A stretch of DNA of 64,000 nucleotides from Buchnera aphidicola (Hyperomyzus lactucae) (GCF_005081705.1 NZ_CP034876.1:325863-389862), one strand, 5' to 3'; positions 42,427-53,426 are shown, counted from the stretch's first letter. Made by a program: numbers and translations. The notes: generated by a model not told the origin, from the sequence alone.

Positions 42427-43479
42427 ATGCCTGAAATTATAAGAAAAATTACAATTATAAAACCTGATGATTGGCATGTTCATTTAAGAGATAATGAAAT
42501 TTTAAAAAAAGTTATTCATTATACCGGTAAATTTTATAATAGAGCTTTAATTATGCCAAACCTTGACAGTCCTATTACTAATTGTTTTAAAAGTATTCAT
42601 TATCGTAGCAAAATTTTAAATGCAATGAACTTGAAGTATAAATTCCAGCCATTAATGACTTGCTATTTGACTCGATTTACAATGCCTGAAGAACTAAAAA
42701 TTGGGTTTTCTAAAAAAATATTCATAGCAGCTAAATTATACCCTAATGATTCTACAACCAATTCAAAAACAGGTATAAAAGATATCAGTTACATTATCCG
42801 AGTTCTAGAGTGCATGGAACAAATAGGAATGCCATTACTTATTCATGGCGAAGAGATCGATCAAAATATTGATATTTATGATAGAGAAGCAAAATTTATT
42901 GAAAATACTTTAGAACCCCTACGAAATAAATTTCCAAAATTAAAAATAGTATTGGAACATATTACAACTAAAGAATCTGTAGAATATATTAAAAAAAGCG
43001 ATCCTTATTATCTTTCTGCTACTATTACACCACATCATTTAATGCATAATCGAAATGATATGTTTTTTGGTGGAATTCAACCATATCTTTATTGTTTACC
43101 TGTTTTAAAAAACAAAACTGATCAAATAGCATTAAGAGAAGCTATAGCTAGCGGAGATAGACATTTTTTTTTAGGAAGCGATACAGCACCTCATTTACAT
43201 AAAAATAAAATTAATATTGTAGGACGAGCAGGTATATTTAATGCTCCTTCTTCTTTATTGTGTTATGTTCAAGTGTTTGAAGAAATGAATGCTTTAAAGT
43301 ATTTACAATCTTTTTGTTCTGAAAACGGTCCGAAATTTTACAACATGCCTATTAATAAAAAAACTATAACTCTTGTGAAGAGTTCATATAGAGTCATTAA
43401 AAAAATTAATGTTGGAAAAAACAATATAATTGTTCCATTTTTAGCAGGTAAAAATTTAAATTGGTCTATTGAAGATTGA
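42427..43479 (+). CDS. pyrC: Dihydroorotase
   Basis: Third step of pyrimidine synthesis, cyclising carbamoyl-aspartate; 350 residues (E. coli 348). Zinc ligands H17 and H19 are in DDWHVHLRD, the carbamylated lysine K103 is in AAKLYPND, further ligand histidines lie in LLIHGE and LEHITT, and the catalytic aspartate is in FFLGSDTAPH. It converges with flgN; pyrC also borders the flg genes in E. coli. Confidence 0.98.
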   Translation: MPEIIRKITIIKPDDWHVHLRDNEILKKVIHYTGKFYNRALIMPNLDSPITNCFKSIHYRSKILNAMNLKYKFQPLMTCYLTRFTMPEELKIGFSKKIFIAAKLYPNDSTTNSKTGIKDISYIIRVLECMEQIGMPLLIHGEEIDQNIDIYDREAKFIENTLEPLRNKFPKLKIVLEHITTKESVEYIKKSDPYYLSATITPHHLMHNRNDMFFGGIQPYLYCLPVLKNKTDQIALREAIASGDRHFFLGSDTAPHLHKNKINIVGRAGIFNAPSSLLCYVQVFEEMNALKYLQSFCSENGPKFYNMPINKKTITLVKSSYRVIKKINVGKNNIIVPFLAGKNLNWSIED

Positions 43480-43507
43480 TTCTGATTTAATTGTATTTTA
43501 AAAATAT

Positions 43508-43909
43508 TTAGTTTTTTAAATTTCCTTTAATATTATAAGTAATACATGTTTTATATGATGGTAGTAGTTCTAAAAAATATTGATTTAAATAAAATTTTTT
43601 ATTGATAAGAATTTTGTTTTTAAGATTTAATTCTCTCAATAACAAACATTGCTTTACTATTTTATTCCAATAATTATGCAATTGGTAATTATTTTTATAG
43701 GGTGCAAATATACCATATTTTTTTTCAAGAACTATCCTATTTTTATTTAATAAAAAATATTTTTTCAATAATATTTTTTTTTTAGTTAATTCTAATTTTT
43801 CTCCATTTTGATAAGAATGCAATAAATTATAATATTCTTGGTTTAGTATAATTCCTAAAGAAGATAAAATATTTTCTATTTTTTTTATTGTATCTATTAA
43901 ATTATTCAT
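43508..43909 (-). CDS. flgN: Flagellar chaperone FlgN
   Basis: A 133-residue, mostly helical Lys/Asn-rich protein at the place of flgN downstream of flgA. In enteric bacteria FlgN is the export chaperone for the hook-filament junction proteins FlgK and FlgL. Similarity is weak and rests on position, length (E. coli 138) and the short motif ILNQEYYNLLHS. Its persistence fits the presence of flgK. The flgM anti-sigma gene that lies between flgA and flgN in enterics is missing. Confidence 0.75.
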   Translation of the reverse strand: MNNLIDTIKKIENILSSLGIILNQEYYNLLHSYQNGEKLELTKKKILLKKYFLLNKNRIVLEKKYGIFAPYKNNYQLHNYWNKIVKQCLLLRELNLKNKILINKKFYLNQYFLELLPSYKTCITYNIKGNLKN

Positions 43910-43958
43910 TTGTCTATATTCCTATCAATATATAATTGTATCAAATAAAAATATTTTT

Positions 43959-44618
43959 TTACAGGGGAACAATTACTTCACCATTTTTATTAATAATTCC
44001 CGTAATAATTTTGCCATTTTTTGTTTTTACACGTATCTTGTCATTTTGAACCCCATTACCTAACGATGTGGCTTTAGAAGAAATAGAAAAATTACTTCCT
44101 TTCATAATAATAGTTACTTGTTGATTAACTTTCACTAACCATAATGGCCTCGTCATTAAAGATGTTATTGCTTGTAATGGAAAAATATCACGTAAATTTA
44201 CTCTATTGATAACATCTTTTTTCTTTCGATAGGTATTAGTAGGTAATATATCTAGTCGTCCTATTAAAATTTTCAAGTCTGATTCTTGTATTTTAGTTCC
44301 CCTTGGAATTTGTCTGCTTGCTACAATATATTCTCCTTGAGCTTGAATTTCTACTTTTAAGTAATAATGTTGTTCAGAACAGGTCAAAAGAACATCTATC
44401 AAACCCAGACAATCAAAATTATTTAAGATAGAAAAAATAGGTTTTTTACAATATGTATTTTTTTTTAATGGAGTACGTATTATGATGTGTATATTATCCT
44501 TACTATAAGGATATTCTTTTTTAAAAAAATTATTTAATTCCTTAGTTAAACTAATAGCATCAACTTTAAAAGATAAAAAAAATAATAAAAAATATATTGT
44601 TATTTTTATTAGAATCAT
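43959..44618 (-). CDS. flgA: Flagellar P-ring assembly protein FlgA
   Basis: Periplasmic chaperone for P-ring (FlgI) assembly, 219 residues as in E. coli. An N-terminal signal peptide (ILIKITIYFLLFFLSFKVDA) is followed by the SAF domain with ASRQIPRGTKIQESDLKI, and the C-terminal domain with LVKVNQQVTIIMKGSNFSISSKATSLGNG. It is divergent from flgB across a 231-base region that must contain the flagellar promoters. Confidence 0.95.
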   Translation of the reverse strand: MILIKITIYFLLFFLSFKVDAISLTKELNNFFKKEYPYSKDNIHIIIRTPLKKNTYCKKPIFSILNNFDCLGLIDVLLTCSEQHYYLKVEIQAQGEYIVASRQIPRGTKIQESDLKILIGRLDILPTNTYRKKKDVINRVNLRDIFPLQAITSLMTRPLWLVKVNQQVTIIMKGSNFSISSKATSLGNGVQNDKIRVKTKNGKIITGIINKNGEVIVPL

Positions 44619-44849
44619 TGTTGTCCTTAATTTAAATTAATTCAATAACTTATATACTATAGTGTTTTAAGATCATTTTCTTGATAGAAAATATTTAATA
44701 AAGGTATAATAAAAAAATATATGTTTATTTTTATTTTTTTACAAAAAACATCATGAAAAAATAGATATTCTTAAAAAAACAGAATAATATACTATATTTA
44801 TATATTTCTTTAAAAATAAATTTTTATATTTAATATTTAAGGATCAAAT
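44619..44849. other. Divergent promoter region flgA/flgB
   Basis: A 231-base A/T-rich spacer between divergent flagellar genes. In enterics this holds FlhDC-activated promoters. I cannot recognise an FlhDC or sigma-28 box; many A/T-rich -10 look-alikes are present. AAGGA precedes flgB. Confidence 0.4.
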
Positions 44850-45263
44850 ATGTTTGATAAAATAAATAAAATTTTTGATTTTAGTCAGAATGCATTGAAT
44901 CTTTATGCTAAAAGACAAGAAATTTTATCTTCTAATATTGCTAATGCTGATACACCTGGATATAAATCTATAGATATAGACTTTAAAAACGAACTGAGTA
45001 AAGTACTACAACAAAAAAATATAAAAAATAAAAATATTTTATTAAAAAAAACATCTCTTTATCATTTAAATGGAAAAAATAATCATTCATTTTCATTAAA
45101 ATTTATACCTGTTGTAGATGCAAATCAAATTAAACCAGACGGCAATACAGTCGATATGGATAGAGAAAGAATTGAATTTATAGATAATAGCTTAAAATAT
45201 CAATCAAGTTTGATCTTTATGAAAAATCAGATCAAAAATATAATGAGTGTCTTAAAAGGATAA
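44850..45263 (+). CDS. flgB: Flagellar basal-body rod protein FlgB
   Basis: Proximal rod protein of the flagellar basal body, 137 residues (E. coli 138). The family N-terminal motif is visible as [22 protein letters not shown] (about 28-49), and the C-terminal part contains [19 protein letters not shown]. It begins the flgBCDEFGHIJK run and is 8 bases ahead of flgC. Confidence 0.96.
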   Translation: MFDKINKIFDFSQNALNLYAKRQEILSSNIANADTPGYKSIDIDFKNELSKVLQQKNIKNKNILLKKTSLYHLNGKNNHSFSLKFIPVVDANQIKPDGNTVDMDRERIEFIDNSLKYQSSLIFMKNQIKNIMSVLKG

Positions 45264-45271
45264 TATAGATT

Positions 45272-45685
45272 ATGTCTCTTCTAAATATATTTAATATTGC
45301 AGGTTCAGCACTAACTGCACAGTCACAGAAAATAAATATCATTGCTAGTAATTTAGCTAATATGGAAAGCACTATATATAAGAATGGAAAATATTATCCA
45401 TATATTGCAAAAACAGTTTTTTTTAAGTTTGATGGTTTAAAAGAAAATTCAAAAATAGGTGGAGTAAAAGTATCTAATATACTTGATGATACAACTCCCA
45501 TGCCATTAATATATGATCCCAATCATCCTATGGCTAATAATAAAGGTTATGTTCTAACATCTAATGTCAATCCTATTACAGAAATGGTCAACAACATATC
45601 AGCATCGAGAAGTTATCAAGCAAACATAGAAGTATTAAAAACAGCTAAATCAATGATAATAAAAACACTAACAATTAGCGAATAA
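45272..45685 (+). CDS. flgC: Flagellar basal-body rod protein FlgC
   Basis: Rod protein of 137 residues (E. coli 134). The N-terminal rod motif is SAQSQKINIIASNLANMEST-like (ALTAQSQKINIIASNLANM, about 13-31). The C-terminus contains VNPITEMVNNISASRSYQANIEVLKTAK, the coiled-coil segment that packs in the rod. It lies between flgB and flgD with spacings of 8 and 7 bases. Confidence 0.96.
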   Translation: MSLLNIFNIAGSALTAQSQKINIIASNLANMESTIYKNGKYYPYIAKTVFFKFDGLKENSKIGGVKVSNILDDTTPMPLIYDPNHPMANNKGYVLTSNVNPITEMVNNISASRSYQANIEVLKTAKSMIIKTLTISE

Positions 45686-45692
45686 TGAAAAA

Positions 45693-46370
45693 ATGAGCAC
45701 TATAAATGTTAATTCATCCATAGATAATACAGTAATAAAAAAAAATGGTAATGATTTTCAAAACAATTCTAATCCATTAGATTTACAAAAAAACTTTTTA
45801 AGTTTATTAATTGCACAAATTAAAAATCAAGATCCGACTGATCCTATTAAAAATACTGAATTGACATCACAATTAGCACAAATTAATACAGCAAGCGGAA
45901 TTGAAAGATTAAATAGTACTGTAGGAAATTTTTCTAGTCAAATTAATCATACTCAAAACATTCAAGTATCTTCATTAATTGGACATCATGTCATGATACC
46001 AAATACTCAATTAGTACATACTGAAAATACTGAAACAAGATTTGGAATAGAGTTAATTGGAGACGCTACTATAGTAAAAATACAGATTACAGATGAAAAT
46101 GAAAAAATTTTACATGTAAAAACGATAAAAAATGCTAAACCTGGAGTATATAGTTTTAAATGGGATGGTAAAGATTTAAATAAAAAAAATGTTATGACTG
46201 GAAAATATAATATTTTAGTTATAGCTAAAAACAAAGATCAAAATGTTCCTGTACAAAGCTTAAGTGCAGCATTAGTAAATAGCATTATCACGTCTTCTGG
46301 AGATCCTATTATTGATTTAGGAGCTTTAGGTAATACAACACTTTCAAAAATTCGTGAAATCTTCAAATAA
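45693..46370 (+). CDS. flgD: Flagellar hook assembly scaffold FlgD
   Basis: Hook-capping protein needed for FlgE polymerisation, 225 residues (E. coli 231). The conserved N-terminal motif is [30 protein letters not shown] (about 35-64). A FlgD Ig-like domain follows, with [24 protein letters not shown]. It is detached and not part of the final structure in well-studied flagella. Seven bases separate it from flgC. Confidence 0.96.
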   Translation: MSTINVNSSIDNTVIKKNGNDFQNNSNPLDLQKNFLSLLIAQIKNQDPTDPIKNTELTSQLAQINTASGIERLNSTVGNFSSQINHTQNIQVSSLIGHHVMIPNTQLVHTENTETRFGIELIGDATIVKIQITDENEKILHVKTIKNAKPGVYSFKWDGKDLNKKNVMTGKYNILVIAKNKDQNVPVQSLSAALVNSIITSSGDPIIDLGALGNTTLSKIREIFK

Positions 46371-46411
46371 AACAACTATGTTTATTTACTATAAATGAAA
46401 GGAGCGAATAT

Positions 46412-47641
46412 ATGTCGATTATGGACGCTATAAGTGGTTTACTTGTTAGTAATGATAACTTAGATATTATATCTAATAATATTGCAAACGCATCTACTAT
46501 AGGATATAAATCTAGAAAGCCAATTTTTTTCAATATTTTTTCTCATTCTTTTTATTCAAATAGTACTAAAGGAAATGGTGTCGGAATTTCAAATATTGTA
46601 CAAAACTTTAATAATGGAATGTTAGTTGAAACTGGTAGAGATTTAGATTTGGGAATTATAGAAGAAGGATTTTTCCGAGTTTTAGATTCTCAAGGTAATA
46701 TACATTACACTAGAGATGGTCAATTTCTGCTTGATAGAAACAAAAATATTATTAATATGCAAGGAATGTATCTGACTGGAAAAAATATATCTCACTTACA
46801 AAATACATTAGATAATTCGTCTAACTTAACACCAATTAATTTACGAGATACTTTTATATTAAAAGAAAAACCTACTTCTTCTATTACATTGAAAACTATT
46901 TTAAATAGTAACACTGATCTTACTAAAAAAACAGATAATTCTAACGAAAATGTATCTGAATCAAAAGATTATAAAACTTATTTTAATATATATAATAAAG
47001 CTGGGAAAAAAGAAAAAATAGAGATTTCTTTTAATAAAATAAAAACAAATACATGGATGGTAAACATAAAATCTCAAGATTTTATTAATAATTCAAACAA
47101 AAAAAATATTGATACAAGTTTTGAATTAAAATTTAATTCTAATGGTGAATTAACTTCTGATAAAATATTCAATATTAAGTCAGAAAATTCAAAGTATGAA
47201 AATATTACTCTTAATTTAACTGATACTATAGAACAATCAGATGTTGATAATTCTTGGGAACAATATTCTCAAGATGGACATTCAAAAGGTTCTCTAAAAG
47301 CATTCAATATTTCCCCAAATGGTGAAATCATTGGAACTTATTCTAATGAAGAAGTAAAAGTAATAGGTCAAATATTACTATCAAAATTCATTAATCCTGA
47401 AAAGTTACAACCTGAAAGTGGTAATTTATGGTCTGCGACTCGAGAATCAGGAAAAGAAAATATAGGAATGGCGGGTAGTAATGGTTTTGGTTTTGTAACT
47501 CCAAGAACTTTAGAAGCATCAAACGTTGATTTAAATAAAGAATTAATAAATATGATTATAGCACAGCGTAATTATCAATCAAATGCTCAATCTTTTAAAA
47601 CAGAAGATAAGATTATTAGTACATTAATTAATTTAAGATAA
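46412..47641 (+). CDS. flgE: Flagellar hook protein FlgE
   Basis: Structural hook protein, 409 residues (E. coli 402). A strong AAAGGAG site precedes the ATG. The N-terminal D0 motif is [21 protein letters not shown]; the C-terminal D0 is [32 protein letters not shown]. The central domain is variable and very Asn/Lys/Ser-rich. It should build the hook on the basal body even though no filament genes are visible. Confidence 0.96.
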   Translation: MSIMDAISGLLVSNDNLDIISNNIANASTIGYKSRKPIFFNIFSHSFYSNSTKGNGVGISNIVQNFNNGMLVETGRDLDLGIIEEGFFRVLDSQGNIHYTRDGQFLLDRNKNIINMQGMYLTGKNISHLQNTLDNSSNLTPINLRDTFILKEKPTSSITLKTILNSNTDLTKKTDNSNENVSESKDYKTYFNIYNKAGKKEKIEISFNKIKTNTWMVNIKSQDFINNSNKKNIDTSFELKFNSNGELTSDKIFNIKSENSKYENITLNLTDTIEQSDVDNSWEQYSQDGHSKGSLKAFNISPNGEIIGTYSNEEVKVIGQILLSKFINPEKLQPESGNLWSATRESGKENIGMAGSNGFGFVTPRTLEASNVDLNKELINMIIAQRNYQSNAQSFKTEDKIISTLINLR

Positions 47642-47663
47642 TAAAATAGGATTAAATACTATA

Positions 47664-48410
47664 ATGGAGAATTCAATATATAACTCTATGATTGCCGCTA
47701 ATCAATTATTAGAAAAACAAACCGTCATTTCTAATAACTTAGCAAATATTTCTACCACTGGTTTTAAAGAAAAATTTAATTATGCATTACAAAACCAGTA
47801 TGTTAAAAATTTATATAAAACTTATAACAAAATTACAAAAGAATATCATAATCTTTCCCCAGGAACATTAAATTACACAAAAAGAAATTTAGATTTATTT
47901 GTTCAAGATAATGGTTGGTTAACAGTTAAAGATATAAATGGTCAAGAAGCATACACAAAAAATGGTCATTTAAAAATAAATTTAAAGAGAATGTTAACCA
48001 TTCAAGAAAATGAAGTAATAGGAAGTAATGGAAGTATAAGAATACCAAATAATGTCAATGTAAAAATTTTATCTGATGGAATCATTACTTCAATAGAAAA
48101 AAAGAACAATAGTTTTTTTAAAACTAAAATAGGTGCATTAAAATTAGTACGCTTGCCTATACAAGATCTGATACAAAAAGAAAATGGATTATTTTATCTT
48201 AAAAAAAATAATTTATTTAAAAACATTATAAATCATGATGATAGCATACACGTAAAATCGGGAATGTTGGAAGAAAGTAATGTTAATGCCGCAAAAAACA
48301 TGATAGAGATGATATCTAATTCTAGACAATTTGACATTCAAATGAAAATGATATCTATATGTGATAAAAACGCTGAATATGCAAATCAGTTAATTAATAT
48401 TAACAATTGA
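47664..48410 (+). CDS. flgF: Flagellar basal-body rod protein FlgF
   Basis: Proximal rod protein, 248 residues (E. coli 251). It contains the motif [20 protein letters not shown] (about 19-38) and a C-terminal [31 protein letters not shown] segment. The middle is more diverged than FlgG. It lies between flgE and flgG with spacings of 22 and 19 bases. Confidence 0.95.
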   Translation: MENSIYNSMIAANQLLEKQTVISNNLANISTTGFKEKFNYALQNQYVKNLYKTYNKITKEYHNLSPGTLNYTKRNLDLFVQDNGWLTVKDINGQEAYTKNGHLKINLKRMLTIQENEVIGSNGSIRIPNNVNVKILSDGIITSIEKKNNSFFKTKIGALKLVRLPIQDLIQKENGLFYLKKNNLFKNIINHDDSIHVKSGMLEESNVNAAKNMIEMISNSRQFDIQMKMISICDKNAEYANQLININN

Positions 48411-48429
48411 AAATAAACAGGATAAAAAT

Positions 48430-49212
48430 ATGATTCCTTCTTTATGGATTTCTAAAACTGGTCTTGATGCTCAACAGATTAATATGAATGTTATTTCTAA
48501 CAATTTAGCTAACGTTAGTACTAATGGATTTAAACGTTCTAGAGCAGTTTTTGAAGATTTAATGTATCAAACAATACGTCAAGCAGGAACAAATTCATCA
48601 ATGGATACAACTTTACCATCTGGATTACAATTGGGTACTGGAGTAAGACCAGTAGCTACTGAAAGAATTCATAGTCAAGGTAATCTGTCAAAAACAGATT
48701 CTTCAAAAGATGTAGCTATTAACGGACCGGGGTTTTTTCAAGTACAATTACCTGATGGCAATATAGCATATACACGAGATGGTTCTTTTCAATTAGATCA
48801 AAATGGTCAATTAGTCACTAATAGTGGTTTTCCTATCATACCGGAAATTAGCATTCCTCCTAATTCTACAAATATTAACATAGCAAGAGACGGTGTAATT
48901 AGTGTTGCACTACAAGGACAAACACAGCCTATTTTTGTTGGTCAATTAAATTTGATTAATTTTGTTAATCATTCTGGTCTAGAAAGTTTAGGAGAAAATT
49001 TATATCAAGAAACTCAAGCGTCAGGATCACCAATTGAAACTACTCCAGGTTTGAATGGTACAGGATTATTATATCAAGGGTATGTTGAAACTTCAAATGT
49101 TAACGTTGCTGAAGAATTAGTTAACATGATTCAAACTCAAAGAGCATATGAAATTAATAGTAAATCTATTAGTACATCAGATCAAATGTTACAAAAATTA
49201 TCACAATTATAA
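48430..49212 (+). CDS. flgG: Flagellar basal-body distal rod protein FlgG
   Basis: Distal rod protein of 260 residues, the same as E. coli and the best conserved of the rod set. Visible are [30 protein letters not shown] (about 16-45), [17 protein letters not shown] and [32 protein letters not shown] precedes the ATG. The P and L rings (FlgI, FlgH) form around this part of the rod. Confidence 0.97.
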   Translation: MIPSLWISKTGLDAQQINMNVISNNLANVSTNGFKRSRAVFEDLMYQTIRQAGTNSSMDTTLPSGLQLGTGVRPVATERIHSQGNLSKTDSSKDVAINGPGFFQVQLPDGNIAYTRDGSFQLDQNGQLVTNSGFPIIPEISIPPNSTNINIARDGVISVALQGQTQPIFVGQLNLINFVNHSGLESLGENLYQETQASGSPIETTPGLNGTGLLYQGYVETSNVNVAEELVNMIQTQRAYEINSKSISTSDQMLQKLSQL

Positions 49213-49227
49213 CCATTTAATTATATT

Positions 49228-49248
49228 AACATGTTTTATAAACGTGTT
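49228..49248 (+). other. Small hairpin between flgG and flgH
   Basis: A 9-base stem with one G-U pair (49228-49236 AACATGTTT with 49240-49248 AAACGTGTT) and a 3-base loop sits 16 bases after flgG. No U-run follows. It may be a weak terminator or an mRNA processing boundary inside the flg operon. Confidence 0.35.
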
Positions 49249-49297
49249 TAAAGAAAAATTTATATATTAAACGTCTATCATTAAAGGTAACTGTTTC

Positions 49298-50014
49298 GTG
49301 ATAAAGTTGTTTATTTGTCGAATTAAATATTGTTTAACCGCTATTTTTTTATTAATAATTCAGAGCTGTTCTAACATTGAATATACACCCCTGGTAACAG
49401 GTACTACAACTGCTATAGCACCTGATTTTTTACCTAAAGTAATCAATGGCTCTTTATTTCAAGAAAAAATACCACTAAATTATGGGTATCAACCATTATT
49501 TGAAGATCATCGTCCACATAATGTTGGAGACATCATTACGGTTGTATTACAAGAAAATATAAGCGCAAGCAATAGTTCTATTACAAATGTTAGTCGAGAT
49601 GGTAGTGCCAATCTAGGCATAACAATATCACCTGGTCAATTAAATCCTATGCTAGGTGTGAATTTAAAAGACAATACAACTGGATTTAATGGCATAGGAA
49701 AAAACGATTTTTCTGGGAAGGGTAGTAATTCAGCTAAAAATAAATTTACTGGACTCATTACTGTTACCGTGCAAAAAATACTTCCAAATAGTAATTTAAA
49801 AGTTATTGGAGAAAAACAAGTTGCTATTAATGAAGGAAAAGAATTTATTCGTTTTTCAGGTGTAATAAATCCTAATAATATTAATAAACATAACTTAATT
49901 TCTTCTACTCAAATTGCTGATGCACGTATTGAATATGTAAGTCATGGACGAATTAATGATGTGCAAAAAATGGGATGGTTACAGAGATTTTTACTAAAAA
50001 TCTCTCCAATATAG
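49298..50014 (+). CDS. flgH: Flagellar L-ring lipoprotein FlgH
   Basis: Outer-membrane L-ring protein, 238 residues (E. coli 232). The start is GTG at 49298 with AAAGG ten bases upstream. The N-terminus is a lipoprotein signal, with a hydrophobic stretch and a lipobox-like IIQSC that places the lipidated cysteine at position 24. Further motifs are [28 protein letters not shown] and SGVINPNNI. As a lipoprotein it would be a client of the LolCDE system encoded at the start of the window. Confidence 0.95.
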   Translation: MIKLFICRIKYCLTAIFLLIIQSCSNIEYTPLVTGTTTAIAPDFLPKVINGSLFQEKIPLNYGYQPLFEDHRPHNVGDIITVVLQENISASNSSITNVSRDGSANLGITISPGQLNPMLGVNLKDNTTGFNGIGKNDFSGKGSNSAKNKFTGLITVTVQKILPNSNLKVIGEKQVAINEGKEFIRFSGVINPNNINKHNLISSTQIADARIEYVSHGRINDVQKMGWLQRFLLKISPI

Positions 50015-50055
50015 ATATTTTTTATGAAATTATATACATACTAAATTAAATTGAC

Positions 50056-50088
50056 TCTCATAAAGAACATTCCCAGTTCTTTATGAGA
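50056..50088 (+). terminator. Strong hairpin between flgH and flgI
   Basis: A perfect 13-base inverted repeat (50056-50068 with 50076-50088, stem TCTCATAAAGAAC) with a 7-base loop lies 41 bases after flgH. It is followed by AAAATATTG, not a U-tract. flgH and flgI are 189 bases apart here, whereas in E. coli they are nearly adjacent. Confidence 0.5.
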
Positions 50089-50203
50089 AAAATATTGAAC
50101 ATTTAAAAAAATAAAAAGTTTTTTTATATTTAAAAGACTCATCGAAAAAATATATTTATATATACTATAATACTTTTAACAAGTGCATTCATAAAGGTTT
50201 TTT

Positions 50204-51325
50204 ATGTCTAAGAAAATATTATTATTGATTAAATCAATTATTTTTATTCTTATAATTTCTTCATCTCCTTTGCATGCTGAAAAAATACGCGATTTAACTA
50301 GTATTCAAGGAATTCGGAATAACCAACTGATTGGTTATGGTTTAATAGTAGGTTTAGACGGTACAGGTGATCAAGCTACACAAACTCCATTTACTAATCA
50401 ATCATTAAATAATATGCTATCACAATTAGGTATTAGTATTCCTTCAGATACTAGTATGAATTTAAAAAATGTAGCTGCAGTAATAGTTACAGCAAATTTA
50501 CCTCCATTTAGTCACACAGGTGAACAAATAGATGTAATTGTTTCATCTATGGGAAATTCTAAAAGTCTTAGAGGGGGAACATTATTAATGACTCCTTTAA
50601 AAGGTACTGATAATCAAATTTATGCTATTGCTCAAGGAAATATATTAGTATCTGAAAAGAATAATTCTGAAAATAAATTTCATTATATTCATTCCAAACA
50701 AGTAAATTCTGGAAGAATTCATGATGGTGCAACCATTGAACGTGAAATAAATTCTAATTTTGGAAAACAAAAAACAATTAACTTACAATTAAATCAAGAA
50801 GATTTTAGTACAGCACAACGTATTAGCGACATGATCAATATAAAATATCCAGATACAGCTACACCAATTGATTCCAGAACAGTACAGTTAAATACTGTAC
50901 CTAACAATGATGTTCAAGTACACATGCTTTCTAACATTCAAGATATAGATATTTCCTTACCGTCACAAAAAGCAAAAGTTGTAGTTAATCCTCGCACTGG
51001 TGAAGTTGTTATTAACGAAGCAGTAAAATTAGGTTCATGTGTAGTTTCAAATCATAACATGTCTATTATAGTGCACGAAATTATAGACAAAAAAAGAGAT
51101 TTATACTTTTTAAAATCATTTATTAAAAAAGATGAAAAAAAAGAAACTTCTTTAGAAGATATAGTTGATAAGAATTATATGGAAAATCTTCTTTTACGTA
51201 AAGAAAACCTAAATAATATAGTTCGGGCTTTAAATAAATTAGGTACTAAACCTGATGAATTAATGTCTATTTTGCAATTAATGAAACGCGCTGGCTGTCT
51301 TAACGCTAAATTGGAAATTGTTTAA
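50204..51325 (+). CDS. flgI: Flagellar P-ring protein FlgI
   Basis: Periplasmic P-ring subunit, 373 residues (E. coli 365). A signal peptide (about residues 1-25, ending SPLHA) is followed by KIRDLTSIQGIRNNQLIGYGLIVGLDGTGDQ and NVAAVIVTANLPPFSHTGEQIDVIVSSMGNSKSLRGGTLLMTPLKG, all highly conserved. The C-terminus ends LMKRAGCLNAKLEIV. Its stop overlaps the flgJ ATG by one base (TAATG), so the genes are translationally coupled. Confidence 0.97.
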   Translation: MSKKILLLIKSIIFILIISSSPLHAEKIRDLTSIQGIRNNQLIGYGLIVGLDGTGDQATQTPFTNQSLNNMLSQLGISIPSDTSMNLKNVAAVIVTANLPPFSHTGEQIDVIVSSMGNSKSLRGGTLLMTPLKGTDNQIYAIAQGNILVSEKNNSENKFHYIHSKQVNSGRIHDGATIEREINSNFGKQKTINLQLNQEDFSTAQRISDMINIKYPDTATPIDSRTVQLNTVPNNDVQVHMLSNIQDIDISLPSQKAKVVVNPRTGEVVINEAVKLGSCVVSNHNMSIIVHEIIDKKRDLYFLKSFIKKDEKKETSLEDIVDKNYMENLLLRKENLNNIVRALNKLGTKPDELMSILQLMKRAGCLNAKLEIV

Positions 51326-51636
51326 TGAACGATAATTTATTGTTAAATATTTCAAATTATAACACAAAATTTATTAATGAACTAAAATATCAAGTACATA
51401 GCAATCCTAAAAAATACGCCTTGCAAACAGCTAGAGAAGTTGAAAGTGTATTTATTCAAATATTACTTAAAAATATGAGAAGTTCTTTATCAAAAGATAC
51501 TTTGTTAGATAACAATCAAAGTCGTCTCTATACTGATATATATGATCAAAAATTATCAGAATATGTAAGTAAAAAAGGAATTGGATTGACTGATATTATT
51601 TTAAAACAAATACAACTAAAAAAAAATATTGAATAA
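51325..51636 (+). CDS. flgJ: FlgJ, rod-capping domain only
   Basis: A 103-residue protein corresponding to the N-terminal rod-scaffold domain of FlgJ (E. coli 313). The motif ALQTAREVESVFIQILLKNMRSSL is clear. The C-terminal N-acetylglucosaminidase domain that opens peptidoglycan for the rod is completely absent, and nothing like it follows before flgK. The truncated form has an ordinary stop, so it looks like a stable reduced gene rather than a fresh break. Single-domain FlgJ also occurs naturally in other bacteria. Confidence 0.9.
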   Translation: MNDNLLLNISNYNTKFINELKYQVHSNPKKYALQTAREVESVFIQILLKNMRSSLSKDTLLDNNQSRLYTDIYDQKLSEYVSKKGIGLTDIILKQIQLKKNIE

Positions 51637-51730
51637 ATATATATATATATTAAATATGATTAATATGTACTATTCTACATTAGAAAATATGTTGTTTAAT
51701 AAAACACATTTTATAAAGTAAGGAATAAAA

Positions 51731-53365
51731 ATGAGTTCTATATTAAATACAGCTATTGCTGGTATTAACGCAATGAAAATTATGATTGATAATACTGTTA
51801 ATAAAATTAATAATCCCACTCAAAAAAACACAGAGAAACGTGTTTTTTTGGAAAATACTATACAAGATTCTAATGTAAACACAGCAGTAAAAGTAAAAGA
51901 AATATACGATAATTATAATGATTTTATTACAGAAGAAAGAAGAAAAACTAATGTACAAGTTCAAGATGAACAAACTAAAATTGAACAACTATTAAAATTA
52001 GAAGATTTATTATGCGAAAAATCAAATATTTTTAATGAATTAATTAATGATTTATATGAACAAATAGACAAAGATATCCTTGTAGATAAAAAAAACATTA
52101 TCAATGATAAAATAAAAGAAAAATTAAATAATATAATTTTCACTCTTCATGATTTTGATAAAAAATTAAAATTTCTAGAAAAAGATATAAAAGAATCAGT
52201 TGTAAATAATTTAAAAAAAGTGAATTCTTTAATTGATGAAATTCATGACATTACGATTGACATTCGCTATTTTCCTGTTTTTAAAATCCCTAATAAGGTT
52301 GAAAATCTTATGGAAAAAAGAGATAATTTAGTGGATGAATTAAATGATTTAATTGGAGTGAAAGTTGTTAAAGGTAACGATAGTTATAAAATTTATTTAA
52401 ATAATGGAATGTCTATTATCAATAACAATCAAAAGCAAAACTTAATTCCACTTACATCTGAATCTGATGATAGATATATAAGTATAGGATATATCGATGA
52501 TGATGAAAAAACAGTCAAAAAAATAGAAGATATGATCCCGAGTGCTTCTATAGGAGCTCTTTTAAAATTTAAAAGAGATGAATTAGCTAATGCAAGAAAT
52601 AAAATCGGACAATTAACAATTAATTTTGCTGATAGTATTAATTCATACCACACATTAGGATATGATATGTTTGGGCATGTTGGTAAACAAATTTTTAATA
52701 TTAGCAATCCAGAAATTATATCAAGTTCAAGCAATCGTACATATCCTCTAACATCTGTAAAGTGGGTTTCTACTAGCAATGCAAAAGCTACTGATTATAT
52801 TCTATATTTTAAAAATAACAATTGGATGATAACAAGACTGTCAGATCGAACTCAAGTACAACCTAATATACGTCAAGAAAATAATGAAACATTAATTACT
52901 TTTGATGGAATGGAATTTTCAATACAAGAGGGAAATACTGATGGCAATATTTATATGATTAAACCATATTCTAAAACGCTAGAACAATTAGAACTATTAA
53001 TTGATGACGACGAACCATTTGCATTCTCATCAGATAAAATAAGTATAAACAATCAAAATAGAAACAATGCTATAATAATAAAAAAATTCAATCAAGATCT
53101 TTTAGTAGATCATAAAGAAACTCTTGATACAGCATATCAAAATTTTTCTAAATCTATAGCTCATAAATGTAATGCTCTTGAAGAAGAATTACCTTTTAAA
53201 AAAAATATGATCAGAATACTTCATAATAAAAAAATATCTATGTCGAATAATATTGAACAGGATTATCAGAATTTAAATTATCAACAAGAATGTTATCTTG
53301 CAAATGTAAAGGTATTGCAAACAGCTGAAAGAATTTTTAATGAAATAATTGAATGCTATAGTTAA
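51731..53365 (+). CDS. flgK: Flagellar hook-associated protein FlgK
   Basis: Hook-filament junction protein, 544 residues (E. coli 547). The N-terminus [27 protein letters not shown] corresponds to E. coli SSLINNAMSGLNAAQAALNTASNNI but has lost the usual SNNIAN core. The C-terminus [25 protein letters not shown] is well conserved. A central part carries YDAFI-like NDFITEERR and [16 protein letters not shown]. No flgL follows, as it would in enterics. Without a filament its role is unclear; it may cap the hook. Confidence 0.9.
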   Translation: MSSILNTAIAGINAMKIMIDNTVNKINNPTQKNTEKRVFLENTIQDSNVNTAVKVKEIYDNYNDFITEERRKTNVQVQDEQTKIEQLLKLEDLLCEKSNIFNELINDLYEQIDKDILVDKKNIINDKIKEKLNNIIFTLHDFDKKLKFLEKDIKESVVNNLKKVNSLIDEIHDITIDIRYFPVFKIPNKVENLMEKRDNLVDELNDLIGVKVVKGNDSYKIYLNNGMSIINNNQKQNLIPLTSESDDRYISIGYIDDDEKTVKKIEDMIPSASIGALLKFKRDELANARNKIGQLTINFADSINSYHTLGYDMFGHVGKQIFNISNPEIISSSSNRTYPLTSVKWVSTSNAKATDYILYFKNNNWMITRLSDRTQVQPNIRQENNETLITFDGMEFSIQEGNTDGNIYMIKPYSKTLEQLELLIDDDEPFAFSSDKISINNQNRNNAIIIKKFNQDLLVDHKETLDTAYQNFSKSIAHKCNALEEELPFKKNMIRILHNKKISMSNNIEQDYQNLNYQQECYLANVKVLQTAERIFNEIIECYS

Positions 53366-53390
53366 TTATAAAAAATATATTTATAAAAAA

Positions 53391-53426
53391 ATAAAAACTT
53401 ACTTTATAAGTAAGTTTTTATTTTTT
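53391..53426. terminator. Bidirectional terminator between flgK and rne
   Basis: A perfect 14-base inverted repeat (53391-53404 with 53408-53421, stem ATAAAAACTTACTT) with a 3-base loop is followed by TTTTT on the plus strand and by a T-rich run on the minus strand. It can end both flgK and the convergent rne. Confidence 0.85.

Noticed and set aside
51637-51655. ATATATAT run as a possible regulatory repeat
   Set aside because: Short AT dinucleotide runs are expected by chance in this composition and occur in many spacers.
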